Assembly: GCA_944322885.1 (NCBI GenBank)
Contig: CALUQH010000003.1
Location: 1 to 64,000, forward strand
Origin: Candidatus Gastranaerophilales bacterium
GTDB taxonomy: Bacteria > Cyanobacteriota > Vampirovibrionia > Gastranaerophilales > Gastranaerophilaceae
Length of the DNA stretch: 64,000 bases
Reading direction: 5' to 3'
The notes under the pieces are model-generated. The model was given only the letters and a program-made list of their open reading frames with translations, was not told the DNA's origin and searched no databases. Shown in pieces: positions 43,604 to 52,675 of the stretch (its first letter is position 1; every line of letters starts with the position of its first letter). A program made the position numbers and the translations under genes.

Positions 43604-44851
43604 ATGGCTGATAATGTAAAAAAGGTTTTGATAGTAGGTGCATCGGCAAAGGAATATGCGCTTGTTAAAAAGTTTAAAAATTACGGATGTGATATTTTCG
43701 TGACTCCTGGCAATTCTGTTATCGGAGAAATCGCCAAATGTGTTGATATTAGAGAAGATAATGTTGAGGAATTACTCGCTTTTGCTGTTAAAAATTCAAT
43801 TAATTTGACAGTTGCTTCATCAGAGGTTGCAATAAAAAATAATATAGGAGAACTCTTTCAAGCTAATGAACAGCTTATTTTTGCTCCGTTTGCAAAGAGC
43901 GCGGAATTTGCTTTAAGCAGGTCGTCGGCTAAAAAATTTTTGTACAGACTCAGAATCCCGACTCCGCGTTTTGCCGTTTTTGATAAACCTCAGCTTGCCA
44001 TTGATTATTTGAAAAATGCTCCTATGCCTCAGGTAATAAGAACCGATGAAAATGCTTCGGGACAGGATAGGTTAGTTTGTACAACTTTTATTTCTGCTAA
44101 AACATTTGTTGAGGATTTATTTGCCAGAAACGAAAAAAAGGTTGTTCTTGAAGATTATGTCTATGGTCATGAATTTACGCTTTACATTGTTACTGACGGT
44201 TACCATGCACTTCCTTTATCGGTCGTTGCCAACTATAAATTTATGGAAAATGGAGACGGCGGAATTTTGACAGACGGAATTGGCGCTTTTACTCCGGATT
44301 ATAAAGTGTCTGCTGAAATCGAGAATTCCGTTATGAACAACGTCGTGCAAAAAGTCCTTTCTTCACTTCAGCAGAAAGAAATTCCTTACCTTGGTATTTT
44401 GGGTATAAATTGTGTACTGAAAGATGACGGAACTTACGTCGTTTTGGATTTTAAGCCGTTTCTGTCAAATCATGATTGCGAAGCTGTTTTAAATCTTGTG
44501 GATGAAAATCTTTTAACTCTTTTTGAAGCCTGTGCTATAGGTTCTTTTGCTGATGATTACAGATACATTAATGTTTCAGATAATGCTTCTGTTTCCTGTG
44601 TTCTTTCCTCCAGAACAGCGGGAAATATAATAAAAGGTCTTGATAGGGTTGATTCTGATATAACACATTTCCCAGTCAGAAAAAATGAATATCTTGAGTA
44701 TGAAACAATAGCAGGAAAAACTCTTGTGCTTACAAAGACTGCTAATACTCTTTCCAGAGCCAGAAAATATCTTTATGAAGATATAGAGCAAATAAGTTTC
44801 GACGGTAAAAAGTATCGAACTGATATCTGTATGCAGGTTGAAAATTTTTAA
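43604..44851 (+). CDS. PurD-like ATP-grasp protein (phosphoribosylamine-glycine ligase family)
   Basis: 415 residues, close to PurD length. N-domain VLIVGASAKEYALVKKF, then SRSSAKKFLYRLRIPTPRFAVF, VVLEDYVYGHEFTLYIVTDG and a PurD-like C-terminal region. The ATP-grasp metal site, usually LEFNxRFGDPE, here reads LDFKPFLSNHD, and the glycine-site wording is changed. It may be a diverged functional GAR synthetase or a paralogue with another substrate. No other pur gene is nearby. Confidence 0.7.
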   Translation: MADNVKKVLIVGASAKEYALVKKFKNYGCDIFVTPGNSVIGEIAKCVDIREDNVEELLAFAVKNSINLTVASSEVAIKNNIGELFQANEQLIFAPFAKSAEFALSRSSAKKFLYRLRIPTPRFAVFDKPQLAIDYLKNAPMPQVIRTDENASGQDRLVCTTFISAKTFVEDLFARNEKKVVLEDYVYGHEFTLYIVTDGYHALPLSVVANYKFMENGDGGILTDGIGAFTPDYKVSAEIENSVMNNVVQKVLSSLQQKEIPYLGILGINCVLKDDGTYVVLDFKPFLSNHDCEAVLNLVDENLLTLFEACAIGSFADDYRYINVSDNASVSCVLSSRTAGNIIKGLDRVDSDITHFPVRKNEYLEYETIAGKTLVLTKTANTLSRARKYLYEDIEQISFDGKKYRTDICMQVENF

Positions 44852-44865
44852 ATCTTCATTATATA
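44838..44865 (+). promoter_or_regulatory. Possible promoter of the dnaJ-like gene inside the end of the PurD-like gene
   Basis: TTGAAA (44838-44843), a 16-nt spacer and TATATA (44860-44865), 7 nt before the ATG at 44873. No Shine-Dalgarno is seen. Confidence 0.45.
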
Positions 44866-44872
44866 TAAGTGT

Positions 44873-45871
44873 ATGAAGAATTATTATTCTATTCTTGGAG
44901 TTACACCTGACAGTTCCGATGCTGAAATTAAAGCAGCATACAGACGTCTGGCACGAAAATTTCATCCTGATGTTAATCCGTCGGGAGCTCAGATGTTTAA
45001 AGATATTTCAGAAGCTTATGAAACGCTTTCCGATCCTAAAAAACGTCTGCGTTATGATACTATAAACGGATTTTTCAAATCTGCGAACAGAGAAGAAAAA
45101 CAACATACTTCTCCTAAACAGGCGCAATCCGAATATAAAAAACAAACATCCGCTGAAAATGAGACTAAAGTTGAGTTTTCTAAAAAAATTAATGATATCT
45201 TTGAGGAATTCGCAAAGCCAAAAAACAAAAAAGAAAAATTATCCTCCAAAAACGGTGAAGACATCTATGAAGAAATATCTGTTCCAATGAAAGATGCGGT
45301 AAGGGGGACCAAACGCGTTGTAAATGTCGTACATACTACGCAGTGCCCGCGCTGTAAAGGAAGAAAATTTATAAACGGTTCTGCCTGCCCGTTATGCAAA
45401 GGTTCCGGTGAGCATAGTGAGCACAGAAAAATTACTGTTAAAATCCCTAAAAATGTTAAAAATAATACTAAACTCCGTGTCACGGGAGAGGGAAATCCCG
45501 GAGAAAACGGCGGTAAAAACGGCGATTTGTATTTGAAGATTAAAATAGAACCTAATTCAAGAATGCAGTTTGAAGGCAGTAATGTTATATATAATGTTCC
45601 TGTTACTCCATTTGAGGCAGTTCTTGGAGGTAATATTTCTATCCCCGCGTTTGAAGGGAATTTATCTTTAAAAATTCCGCCTAAAACGCATTCCGGACAG
45701 AAATTCAGACTTTCCCGTCAGGGCTTAAAACAAAATGGAAAAAACGGTGACATGATTGTCGTAGTGCATATTGAAATTCCATCTTCTTTGTCGGATGATG
45801 AAATCAGGCTCTATGAAAAGCTTAGAAAATTATCACAGGAAAATATCAGAGAGAATTTGCTAAATGAATAA
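44873..45871 (+). CDS. DnaJ-family co-chaperone with a half-size zinc finger
   Basis: 332 residues. J-domain 1-~65 with HPD at 31-33. The central cysteine-rich region has only two CxxCxG motifs (C158/C161 and C172/C175), enough for one zinc site; canonical DnaJ has four motifs and two sites. The substrate-binding CTD follows (KITVKIPKNVKNNTKLRV, GDLYLKIKIEPN, TPFEAVLGGNISIPAFEG). It stimulates DnaK; dnaK and grpE are not in the window. Its end overlaps queE by 8 nt. Confidence 0.88.
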   Translation: MKNYYSILGVTPDSSDAEIKAAYRRLARKFHPDVNPSGAQMFKDISEAYETLSDPKKRLRYDTINGFFKSANREEKQHTSPKQAQSEYKKQTSAENETKVEFSKKINDIFEEFAKPKNKKEKLSSKNGEDIYEEISVPMKDAVRGTKRVVNVVHTTQCPRCKGRKFINGSACPLCKGSGEHSEHRKITVKIPKNVKNNTKLRVTGEGNPGENGGKNGDLYLKIKIEPNSRMQFEGSNVIYNVPVTPFEAVLGGNISIPAFEGNLSLKIPPKTHSGQKFRLSRQGLKQNGKNGDMIVVVHIEIPSSLSDDEIRLYEKLRKLSQENIRENLLNE

Positions 45872-46532
45872 AGTAAAGATAAAAGAAATTTTTGAATCAA
45901 TACAGGGTGAAGGACCTTATGTCGGATATAAACAATTATTTGTAAGATTTTGTAACTGTAATTTAAAATGTAATTTTTGTGATACGGAATTCTCATCAGA
46001 AAATGAATTCACTGAATATAATCCATGTGAACTTGCAGATATTGTAAACGGTAGTAAAAATACGCATTCTGTCTCCTTAACAGGCGGAGAACCCCTTTTA
46101 TCAGTTGAATTCCTAAAAGAATTTTTGCCGCTCATAAATAAAAAAATTTATCTGGAAACTAACGCAACTCTTGCGGATAAATTTTCGGAGATTAAGCCGT
46201 TTATTGATATTGTTTCTGCGGATATAAAACTTGAAAGTGCTACGGGAATTAAAGATGCATACAAATTCCATGATAAATTTTTTAAAGCCAGTAAAGGAAT
46301 TGAAACTTTTGCCAAAATTGTTTTTAACGAAAATATTACTGATGTAGAAATTGTTAAATGCTGTGAGCTTGCGCACAAATATGATATAGAACTTATTCTC
46401 CAGCCGGAAATGACTGCTAATAAAATGTCTGTTACTTCTGAATTTGCCTCAGCTATCCTTGATAAATTTCTGGATAAATATAGCAATGTAAGGCTTATTC
46501 CGCAAGTTCATAAATTTTTAGACTTTAAATAA
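45864..46532 (+). CDS. queE: QueE-like 7-carboxy-7-deazaguanine synthase (radical SAM)
   Basis: 222 residues. The start IKEIFESIQGEGPYVGYKQLFVRF is diagnostic, with the radical SAM motif C32-x3-C36-x2-C39 (CNLKCNFCDTE) and SLTGGEPLL. It forms the 7-deazaguanine core for queuosine. Co-translated with dnaJ-like (8-nt overlap). No other que gene is in view. Confidence 0.93.
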   Translation: MNKVKIKEIFESIQGEGPYVGYKQLFVRFCNCNLKCNFCDTEFSSENEFTEYNPCELADIVNGSKNTHSVSLTGGEPLLSVEFLKEFLPLINKKIYLETNATLADKFSEIKPFIDIVSADIKLESATGIKDAYKFHDKFFKASKGIETFAKIVFNENITDVEIVKCCELAHKYDIELILQPEMTANKMSVTSEFASAILDKFLDKYSNVRLIPQVHKFLDFK

Positions 46533-47192
46533 GAATGGATTTTTTCCCTGAATCTGTACAAATGGATTAGCTTGCCCTGAACTGAAAGGATTTGTAACAG
46601 TATTTTGATTTCCGCCGGAGCTGTTTTGCTCCAGTGTATTATTATCATTTATAAATTCTGCCGGTACTTTATCTTTTTTACCTGTCTCTGCATATTCAAT
46701 AATGCCTGATATAATATTTCTTAGTTTATTATCATCATCATTTGTACTTGTTTCTTCTGTGTTTTGTGTTGATAACATTCCGGCTTCTTCGCTGTTTCCT
46801 TTAATTCCCGTGTCGTTTATTTGCGGTGCTTCAAGTAGTTTACTTGCAATTTTATCAAAATCAATATTTTTTAATAATTCCGATTTTTCCGGATCACTTA
46901 AAATATTTTCCAGTTTTTGGCAAAGGGTTGCTGTCATCTGGATTCTTTGCGTGTAAGCACTAATTTCCTGCTGCTTTTTGCTTATTTCAATTTCAATAGA
47001 TTTTATTTTATTTTCAACTTCTTTAGGATCTGTTATATTTTTGCATGAATCAAATACAGAACCAAGCAGTTCTAAAAATTCATCAGTAAGCTTCATTATA
47101 GTTGTGTATAGTTTTGAGCCGGCTGATGTTAAGCTTGGTGAAACTGTTGTTTTATTAATTATATTCTCAGCTCTTTCTGCTTTTTGTTTCAT
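46518..47192 (-). CDS. Hypothetical coiled-coil protein, N-terminus probably truncated by a frameshift
   Basis: 224 residues from ATG 47192, which has no Shine-Dalgarno. The middle is helical and coiled-coil-like (DPKEVENKIKSIEIEISKKQ), the C-terminal part is Asn/Ser/Thr-rich and ends NPFSSGQANPFVQIQGKNPF. The frame continues upstream without stop to about 47380 and appears to be the continuation of another frame beginning at 47403. It overlaps queE tail-to-tail by 15 nt. No family is recognised. Confidence 0.65.
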   Translation of the reverse strand: MKQKAERAENIINKTTVSPSLTSAGSKLYTTIMKLTDEFLELLGSVFDSCKNITDPKEVENKIKSIEIEISKKQQEISAYTQRIQMTATLCQKLENILSDPEKSELLKNIDFDKIASKLLEAPQINDTGIKGNSEEAGMLSTQNTEETSTNDDDNKLRNIISGIIEYAETGKKDKVPAEFINDNNTLEQNSSGGNQNTVTNPFSSGQANPFVQIQGKNPFLFKV

Positions 47193-47403
47193 CGGCTCAA
47201 TATTGTATGATGATGCTATTCTAACGGACTCATCGGAAATTTTTTCTGCAATCTCCTGATTTTGCTCATTTATATTATTAGTGGAATTTCCGGAAAATAA
47301 ACTTGGTTCTGTTATCGTATTTTTTTTGAGTCCTGCTGAGTCCGTTTGAGTTCTGCTGGTAAATTCCTATATTTGTAAAATTTATATTGTTTATATAACT
47401 CAT
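47193..47403 (-). other. Probable 5' part of the preceding gene, out of frame across an A8 tract
   Basis: From ATG 47403 the frame reads MSYINNINFTNIGIYQQN..., similar in style to other NISFTG starts. It meets A8 (47320-47327). Shifting frame there by losing one A gives NTITEPSLFSGN and joins the downstream protein with good composition; without a shift the frame stops about 13 codons later. Slippage, indel error or decay could explain it. Confidence 0.5.
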
Positions 47404-47455
47404 ATATATAAAAACAATATACTAAATAAATTATTGTTATATTTTAGTTTTTTGT

Positions 47456-47484
47456 TTGCAAATCTTAATATTTTGCTTTATAAT
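47456..47484 (+). promoter_or_regulatory. Promoter of def-fmt-aroH
   Basis: TTGCAA (47456-47461), 17-nt spacer, TATAAT (47479-47484). The leader to the def ATG is about 20 nt and contains a GAGAGG Shine-Dalgarno. Confidence 0.75.
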
Positions 47485-47510
47485 TTATATAAAGTAGCAG
47501 AGAGGTATGT

Positions 47511-48080
47511 ATGTCCGTCAAAAAAGTTTTGAAATATGGAGAAAAGAGTTTGAGAGAGCCTTCAAAAGAGGTTCATAAAGTTTCTAAAAAAATTCAGGAT
47601 TTGGTTCAGGATTTACTTGACACCATGTATGCAAAGAACGGTGTTGGTATGGCTGCGCCGCAAATTGGTGTAAATTACAGGGTTTTTGTTGTAGATGTCT
47701 CAAAAAATGATGAACCTTTAAATCCGCTTGTTTTTATAAATCCTAAGATTATCAAAAAATCGGGGGCTATTATTGCTCAGGAAGGCTGTATAAGCTTCCC
47801 TGAGGCATATACTGATGTAAAACGCTACAAAAATATTATGGTAAAGGCACTTGATATTCACGGCCGTCCTTTTGTGATGGAAGCTAAAGACGGTTGTCTT
47901 CTTGCCCGTGCAATACAGCATGAAAATGACCATCTCGATGGAATTCTTTTTATAGATCACTGCGTCAACAGATTTGAAACCGATGAAATTCTTGCAAAAC
48001 ATCATCTGCCGCCTGTTGAACCTGATAAGATTATAAATGAACCTGATATTGATAAAGAACTGGAAAAAGAAAATGATTAA
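47511..48080 (+). CDS. def: Peptide deformylase
   Basis: 189 residues. The three PDF motifs are present: GVGMAAPQIG, EGCISFPE (metal Cys) and QHENDHLDG (HExxH). It removes the formyl group from nascent Met. Preceded by GAGAGGTATGT. It pairs with fmt, which starts within its end: the usual def-fmt coupling. Confidence 0.97.
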   Translation: MSVKKVLKYGEKSLREPSKEVHKVSKKIQDLVQDLLDTMYAKNGVGMAAPQIGVNYRVFVVDVSKNDEPLNPLVFINPKIIKKSGAIIAQEGCISFPEAYTDVKRYKNIMVKALDIHGRPFVMEAKDGCLLARAIQHENDHLDGILFIDHCVNRFETDEILAKHHLPPVEPDKIINEPDIDKELEKEND

Positions 48081-48984
48081 TATTGTATTTTTTGGAACCC
48101 CGAAAATTGCGTTGAAATCTCTAGAATATTTGTATAACTCTAAAGAAGTTAATGTTCTTGCTGTTGTGACACAGCCTGATAAACCGGCAGGCAGAGGGCA
48201 TAAACTTTCGATGTCTCCTATAAAAGAGTTTGCACTTGAGAAGGGATTACCAGTTTTTCAGCCGAGGTCTATAAGAAAAGAGCCGGAAGTTCAAAATGCG
48301 TTAAAAAATTTAAATCCTGATTTTTTTGTAACTTTTGCATTCGGGCAAATTTTATCGCAAGATGTTTTGGATATTCCAAAATATGAAACGATTAACCTTC
48401 ATGCTTCGCTTTTGCCAAAATACAGGGGAGCAAATCCTATTCAGCGTGCTATTATTAATGGTGATAAGCAGACAGGTATTTGTACTATGATAACGGAACT
48501 CGGACTCGACTGCGGGGATGTCTGCTTAAAAGAGATTATTGATATACCTGAAGATATGACTTGTGTCGATTTGTTCGAGATCATTAGTGAAAAATCTCCG
48601 ATTCTTATTGAAAAAACACTTACTGGACTTGTTAATAACACTATACGTCCTCAAAAACAATGTGTTGATAGTGTATGTATGGCAAATAAGCTGTCAAAAG
48701 AAGAAACACAGATTGACTGGTCTAAGTCAGCTGAAGATATTCATAATCTTGTGCGCGGTATTTATAAGTTCCCTTCTGCATTTTTTATGTATAACGGAAA
48801 GATTATAAAGGTTTTAGAAACTCGTGTTCTTGATGGGTGCGGAAAATGCGGAGAATTTATAAAATTTTCTAAAGAAGGTATAGAGGTCGGATGCGGTAAG
48901 GGTTCAATTCTTCTTGTAAAAGTTAAACCTGAAGGCAAGGGGGAAATGTTTGCGCGGGATTGGGCAAACGGCTTGCATAAATAA
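48073..48984 (+). CDS. fmt: Methionyl-tRNA formyltransferase
   Basis: 303 residues from ATG 48073, overlapping def by 8 nt. Start INIVFFGTPKIALKSLEYL; the folate/catalytic region is INLHASLLPKYRGANPIQRA with the Asn-His-Asp set (TELGLDCGD). The C-terminal OB-like domain binds tRNA. An upstream codon at 48037 would give an unnatural extension. GGAAAAAG serves as the ribosome site. Confidence 0.97.
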   Translation: MINIVFFGTPKIALKSLEYLYNSKEVNVLAVVTQPDKPAGRGHKLSMSPIKEFALEKGLPVFQPRSIRKEPEVQNALKNLNPDFFVTFAFGQILSQDVLDIPKYETINLHASLLPKYRGANPIQRAIINGDKQTGICTMITELGLDCGDVCLKEIIDIPEDMTCVDLFEIISEKSPILIEKTLTGLVNNTIRPQKQCVDSVCMANKLSKEETQIDWSKSAEDIHNLVRGIYKFPSAFFMYNGKIIKVLETRVLDGCGKCGEFIKFSKEGIEVGCGKGSILLVKVKPEGKGEMFARDWANGLHK

Positions 48985-48997
48985 TAAGGAGTAAAAA

Positions 48998-49345
48998 ATG
49001 ATTACAAAGGGAATTAGAGGGGCAATAACCGTATCTTCCAATACGGATTATGATATTAAAAATGCAACCATTGAATTGCTTACAAAGATGGTTATGGAAA
49101 ATAATATAGAGCAAAATATGATATCCCATGTTATTTTCACGCTTACTGATGATTTGAATGCTGCTTTCCCTGCAAAATTTGCACGTATTGATTTTGGCTG
49201 GACAAATATTGCCATGATGTGTTTTCATGAACTTGATGTTCCTGCATCGCTTCCTATGTGTCTTAGAATTCTTATAGTCTTAAACTGTCGGGAGGATTTT
49301 ATTCCCAAATTCGTTTATTTAAAAGGCGCAGAAAAATTAAGATAA
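48998..49345 (+). CDS. aroH: Chorismate mutase, AroH type
   Basis: 115 residues. ITKGIRGAITVSSNTDYDI, then SHVIFTLTDDLNAAFPAKFARI and PMCLRILIVLN match the monofunctional AroH barrel of B. subtilis, with the active-site Arg in RGAI and RILI. It makes prephenate for Phe/Tyr. AAGGAG precedes the ATG 13 nt after fmt. Its end overlaps the convergent HerA-like gene by 9 nt. Confidence 0.94.
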   Translation: MITKGIRGAITVSSNTDYDIKNATIELLTKMVMENNIEQNMISHVIFTLTDDLNAAFPAKFARIDFGWTNIAMMCFHELDVPASLPMCLRILIVLNCREDFIPKFVYLKGAEKLR

Positions 49346-51487
49346 TTTTGTAATTTCGCTCATTGCAGGATCAAGGAGTCTTCTTCCAATGTTCGGGAAT
49401 TCAATTGAGCAGAGCATTTTATTCCCGTATTTTATCATTTTTTCAACAACGCCTTCCCCGTACTTAGGAGTTGAGACTCTGTCTCCTGGTTCAAGTTTTT
49501 GATTTTCTTCCGCTTCTATGTCTTCTCCAGGATAAATTGGCAGAACTGGCGGATTTTCTTCCGAAAAGTCAGTTATTTCTAATGTGTTATCTTCTTCATT
49601 ACCTAAGTTAATATCATCTATTAAGTTTAAATCGTCTTCTGTTAATTCGTCTGTTTCAATATTGTCGAAGGAGAGGTTATCTTCCGTTTCAATTTTTTCA
49701 TATAATGCTTTATCTACATCTTTGGCAACCTGTTGAACAATATCATCTTCAGTTTGCAGTTCTTCATCTGCTGTATCTGATTGCAATGTTTCAATTGGTA
49801 TTTCGTCTGGTTCTGTTAATTCCTCAATTGAAGCATCGTCGTATAAAGGTTCAACTTTAATATCGTCAATTTTAGTGTATTGACTGTCAGGAGTTACGGT
49901 TTCTTCAATTATAGTATCTTCTTCCGGTATGTCTTCTGGGATATCTTCAAGTATATTAGGAATATCAGGTTCTGTTTGCTCTGATGTGTTCTCTTCCGAA
50001 ATTTCCGGCTCTTGTGAATTTTCTACAATCTCAACGGGCTCCTCAATCGTAATATCAGGATAAGCTATATCTTGTGGATAATCATTCAGCACTGTATCTT
50101 CCTGTGTGACATCTTCAATAATTGAAGGTTGCTCAATTTCTTCTTCTTCTTCTAAATCAATATCATTTACTTTTTCTTCTGCTTCTTCAATAATTGTGTC
50201 TGAAATAATTTCGGAGGATTGATTGGTTTCTTCAACAGTTTCAGGTTTGGGTTCTTCTGTATTTTGTATTTTATTTTCATCATTATCTTCGCCGGTTTCA
50301 GAACTGTCTTCTAACATAACAATTAAAGGAATATTTTGTGTATGTGCACCGTAGATTATAAATTCATCAGCATTAAGTTTATTTAAAAATGTATTGTAAC
50401 TTGCAAAATCGTGCTGAAGTGTAAGCGGTGTGAATAAAATTAAATTTTGCGCATTTTCTTTAAGAATATTAATATATTTATATTCGTGAGGGCATATAAT
50501 AGTAGTTGATATTTCTTGTTGTTGAAGTAAAGTTTTTAGCAGTTTTTTGTCTGAGTTTGAATTTTCTATTTTTATGAAAGAATAAATACGGCCTTTTATA
50601 CCGGACATAACGTTGTATGCGTAAGTTATGATTTCTTTCTGTAAGTTTTCAGGCACTTCAGAAATATCAACAGTTAAAATTTCAGATTGTTCAATTGCAA
50701 TGCTAAAATTCAAAATATCCTTAAGTTCTTGTGCAAAAACATTTAATTCTTTGTATTTTAATAATTTATTTTTAAGAAGTACAAGCTGGGGAATTTGAGT
50801 TTCTTTGTACTGCTGGTCTACTACATTTAAAAATGTATCAAACGGCAGATATCCTTCAGGCAATGTTTTTGTATACTGCTGAACCTCAAGGAATATATCC
50901 TGAATTATTGCCCTGCTGGTTGCATCAACATCTTCAAGATCATTTTCATATATGAAATTTATAGTTTCATAATTCAGAGGTAATTTAAAATCTTTGCCGA
51001 ATTTAATTTTGCTTGTCAGTTCAAGAGTTCCGTCTATATCAAAAATAACAACTTTTTCATCTATTTGGGAAACAAGATTATTAATTAAACGTTTAGTATT
51101 TTCAGTGTTGTTTGAACAAACCAGCAAATTGTTATCAAGAATTGATTTATCTACTTGAAGAAGAGTTTCCTGTTCCGCAAGAGTTCCTATTTTTAGCGGT
51201 TTATCAATAGGGATGATATCAAGAAGTTCATTTGCAGGGAGTTTTGTAACGGTTGATTTTAATGAAGGAATTGTACCGTTGTAATTTTTTAATATGCCTT
51301 CTTCATTAAATGTAAAAAGTAGTTTTACAATTGCATAATTAGCAGTGACATCTGCTTTAAGATTCATTACCTGAGCAACATAGGGGGTATTAACATCCTG
51401 AATAATAACAAAGCCTGAAAGAGCGAGATTATCTTGTGTCTCGTAGGCAATCTTCACTAAATTATTCTTAATTTCCAATACTTTCAT
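49337..51487 (-). CDS. HerA-like protein with lost P-loop, acidic linker and C-terminal UvrD/PcrA-type Tudor domain
   Basis: 716 residues. N-terminal ~90 residues (VLEIKNNLVKIAYET, AIVKLLFTF) look like a HAS barrel; IGTLAEQETLLQVDKSIL leads into where a HerA/VirB4 Walker A should be, but it reads CSNNTENTKRLI, with no GxxxxGK[ST]. A helical region follows, then ~250 strongly acidic residues (Glu/Asp, ~410-655). The last 52 residues (GDRVSTPKYGEGVVEKMIKY..IEFPNIGRRLL) match the Tudor-like tail of PcrA/UvrD that binds RNA polymerase. GAGGGAG lies before the ATG. Function unknown. Confidence 0.75.
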   Translation of the reverse strand: MKVLEIKNNLVKIAYETQDNLALSGFVIIQDVNTPYVAQVMNLKADVTANYAIVKLLFTFNEEGILKNYNGTIPSLKSTVTKLPANELLDIIPIDKPLKIGTLAEQETLLQVDKSILDNNLLVCSNNTENTKRLINNLVSQIDEKVVIFDIDGTLELTSKIKFGKDFKLPLNYETINFIYENDLEDVDATSRAIIQDIFLEVQQYTKTLPEGYLPFDTFLNVVDQQYKETQIPQLVLLKNKLLKYKELNVFAQELKDILNFSIAIEQSEILTVDISEVPENLQKEIITYAYNVMSGIKGRIYSFIKIENSNSDKKLLKTLLQQQEISTTIICPHEYKYINILKENAQNLILFTPLTLQHDFASYNTFLNKLNADEFIIYGAHTQNIPLIVMLEDSSETGEDNDENKIQNTEEPKPETVEETNQSSEIISDTIIEEAEEKVNDIDLEEEEEIEQPSIIEDVTQEDTVLNDYPQDIAYPDITIEEPVEIVENSQEPEISEENTSEQTEPDIPNILEDIPEDIPEEDTIIEETVTPDSQYTKIDDIKVEPLYDDASIEELTEPDEIPIETLQSDTADEELQTEDDIVQQVAKDVDKALYEKIETEDNLSFDNIETDELTEDDLNLIDDINLGNEEDNTLEITDFSEENPPVLPIYPGEDIEAEENQKLEPGDRVSTPKYGEGVVEKMIKYGNKMLCSIEFPNIGRRLLDPAMSEITKLS

Positions 51488-51528
51488 CTGAACTCCCTCA
51501 CTTTGTTTTATATTTTATCACAAACATG

Positions 51529-52104
51529 CTAATTTTGTACTAAATCTTGAAGTTTGTTGTAGATTTCAACAGTAAGGAGGCATATTTTTAGGTCACGTTT
51601 TACAAGACTTTTGAGAGTTTCTTTATAGCAGACTAAGAGTGCTTTATTCAGTCCGTTTTCTTCTTCAAGTATTTTAATAATTTTTTCTGAATACTCTTTA
51701 TCTCTTGTATTTGGTTCTATTTTATCTGCAAGAAATACAATTTTTTCAAAATCGGTCATATCAAGTCTGCCTAAAGTATGCCAGCGAATTGCAGACAGAA
51801 TTTCTTTATCTGTTACTTTGAATTCTGTTTGTGCGATATATGCGCTGACCGGAGCGTGCAGGGTTTTGTAGTTGAGCATTTCACTTTCTTCAACCTCTAG
51901 ATGTTTTTTTATTATGCCAAGCAGTTTATCTTTTGAAAAACATTTCGCACAGTCGTGCAATAACCCTGCTAAATATGCCTTTTCTTCATCTATGTTATAT
52001 TTTTTTGCAAGTTGTTTTGCACATTCGGCAGTACCGAGAGTATGCAAATACCTTTCTTCATTAAGGTTTTCTTTAAGCCATTGTTTTATTTTTGTATAGT
52101 CCAT
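51529..52104 (-). CDS. yqeK: YqeK-type HD-domain Ap4A hydrolase
   Basis: 191 residues. HD-domain metal ligands in RYLHTLGTAECA, GLLHDCAKCF, HAPVSAYIAQ and FLADKIEPNTRD match YqeK, which hydrolyses Ap4A symmetrically. It overlaps nadD by 32 nt; the nadD-yqeK pair is frequent in bacteria and is fused in some. No other start is available, so coupling is likely. Confidence 0.93.
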   Translation of the reverse strand: MDYTKIKQWLKENLNEERYLHTLGTAECAKQLAKKYNIDEEKAYLAGLLHDCAKCFSKDKLLGIIKKHLEVEESEMLNYKTLHAPVSAYIAQTEFKVTDKEILSAIRWHTLGRLDMTDFEKIVFLADKIEPNTRDKEYSEKIIKILEEENGLNKALLVCYKETLKSLVKRDLKICLLTVEIYNKLQDLVQN

Positions 52105-52669
52105 TTTCTTTTATATAATCCTCAACTTTTTTTGTAACTAAACCTTTAATAGATTTTCCATCTGCTATTCTATTTCTGATTTCTGTTGATGAAATATCTA
52201 TAAACTCCATCGGAGCGAATCTAAAATTATATCCTTTGTTTTTTAAATATTCCAGCTCAACTTTTTCATTTTCACGTATAAAAACAATAAAATCAACAAT
52301 ATTTTTCAACTGTTCGGTTTTATACCATGTTTCAATCTGTTTAAAGGCATCTGTTCCGATAATGAGGTTAATTTTACCGTCTATATTATTTTGTTTGTAA
52401 AGTTCAATAATCGTGTCATAAGTGTAGGATTTATTCTCACGTTTAAATTCAATATCTGATATTTCAAAATGCGGATTTGTTCCGGTTGCAAGTTTAACCA
52501 TATTATAGCGATGGAGGCACATTTCAGGGTTATAATCCTTATGGGGCGGTTTAAATGCCGGAATGAACAATATTTTATCAAATCCGAAATTTTTCAGAAC
52601 ATATTCGGCCATTTTTAAGTGTGCCGTATGAATGGGATTAAATGTGCCTGAAAATATGCAAAGTTTCAT
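52073..52669 (-). CDS. nadD: Nicotinate-nucleotide adenylyltransferase
   Basis: 198 residues from ATG 52669. GTFNPIHTAHLKMAEYVL carries the (H/T)xGH-type nucleotidyltransferase motif, and ISSTEIRNRIADGKSI is the ISSTxIR motif. It makes nicotinate adenine dinucleotide in NAD synthesis. An in-frame codon 18 nt upstream is excluded because TATAAT ends exactly 6 nt before ATG 52669. Confidence 0.95.
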   Translation of the reverse strand: MKLCIFSGTFNPIHTAHLKMAEYVLKNFGFDKILFIPAFKPPHKDYNPEMCLHRYNMVKLATGTNPHFEISDIEFKRENKSYTYDTIIELYKQNNIDGKINLIIGTDAFKQIETWYKTEQLKNIVDFIVFIRENEKVELEYLKNKGYNFRFAPMEFIDISSTEIRNRIADGKSIKGLVTKKVEDYIKENGLYKNKTMA

Positions 52670-52675
52670 ATCCGA

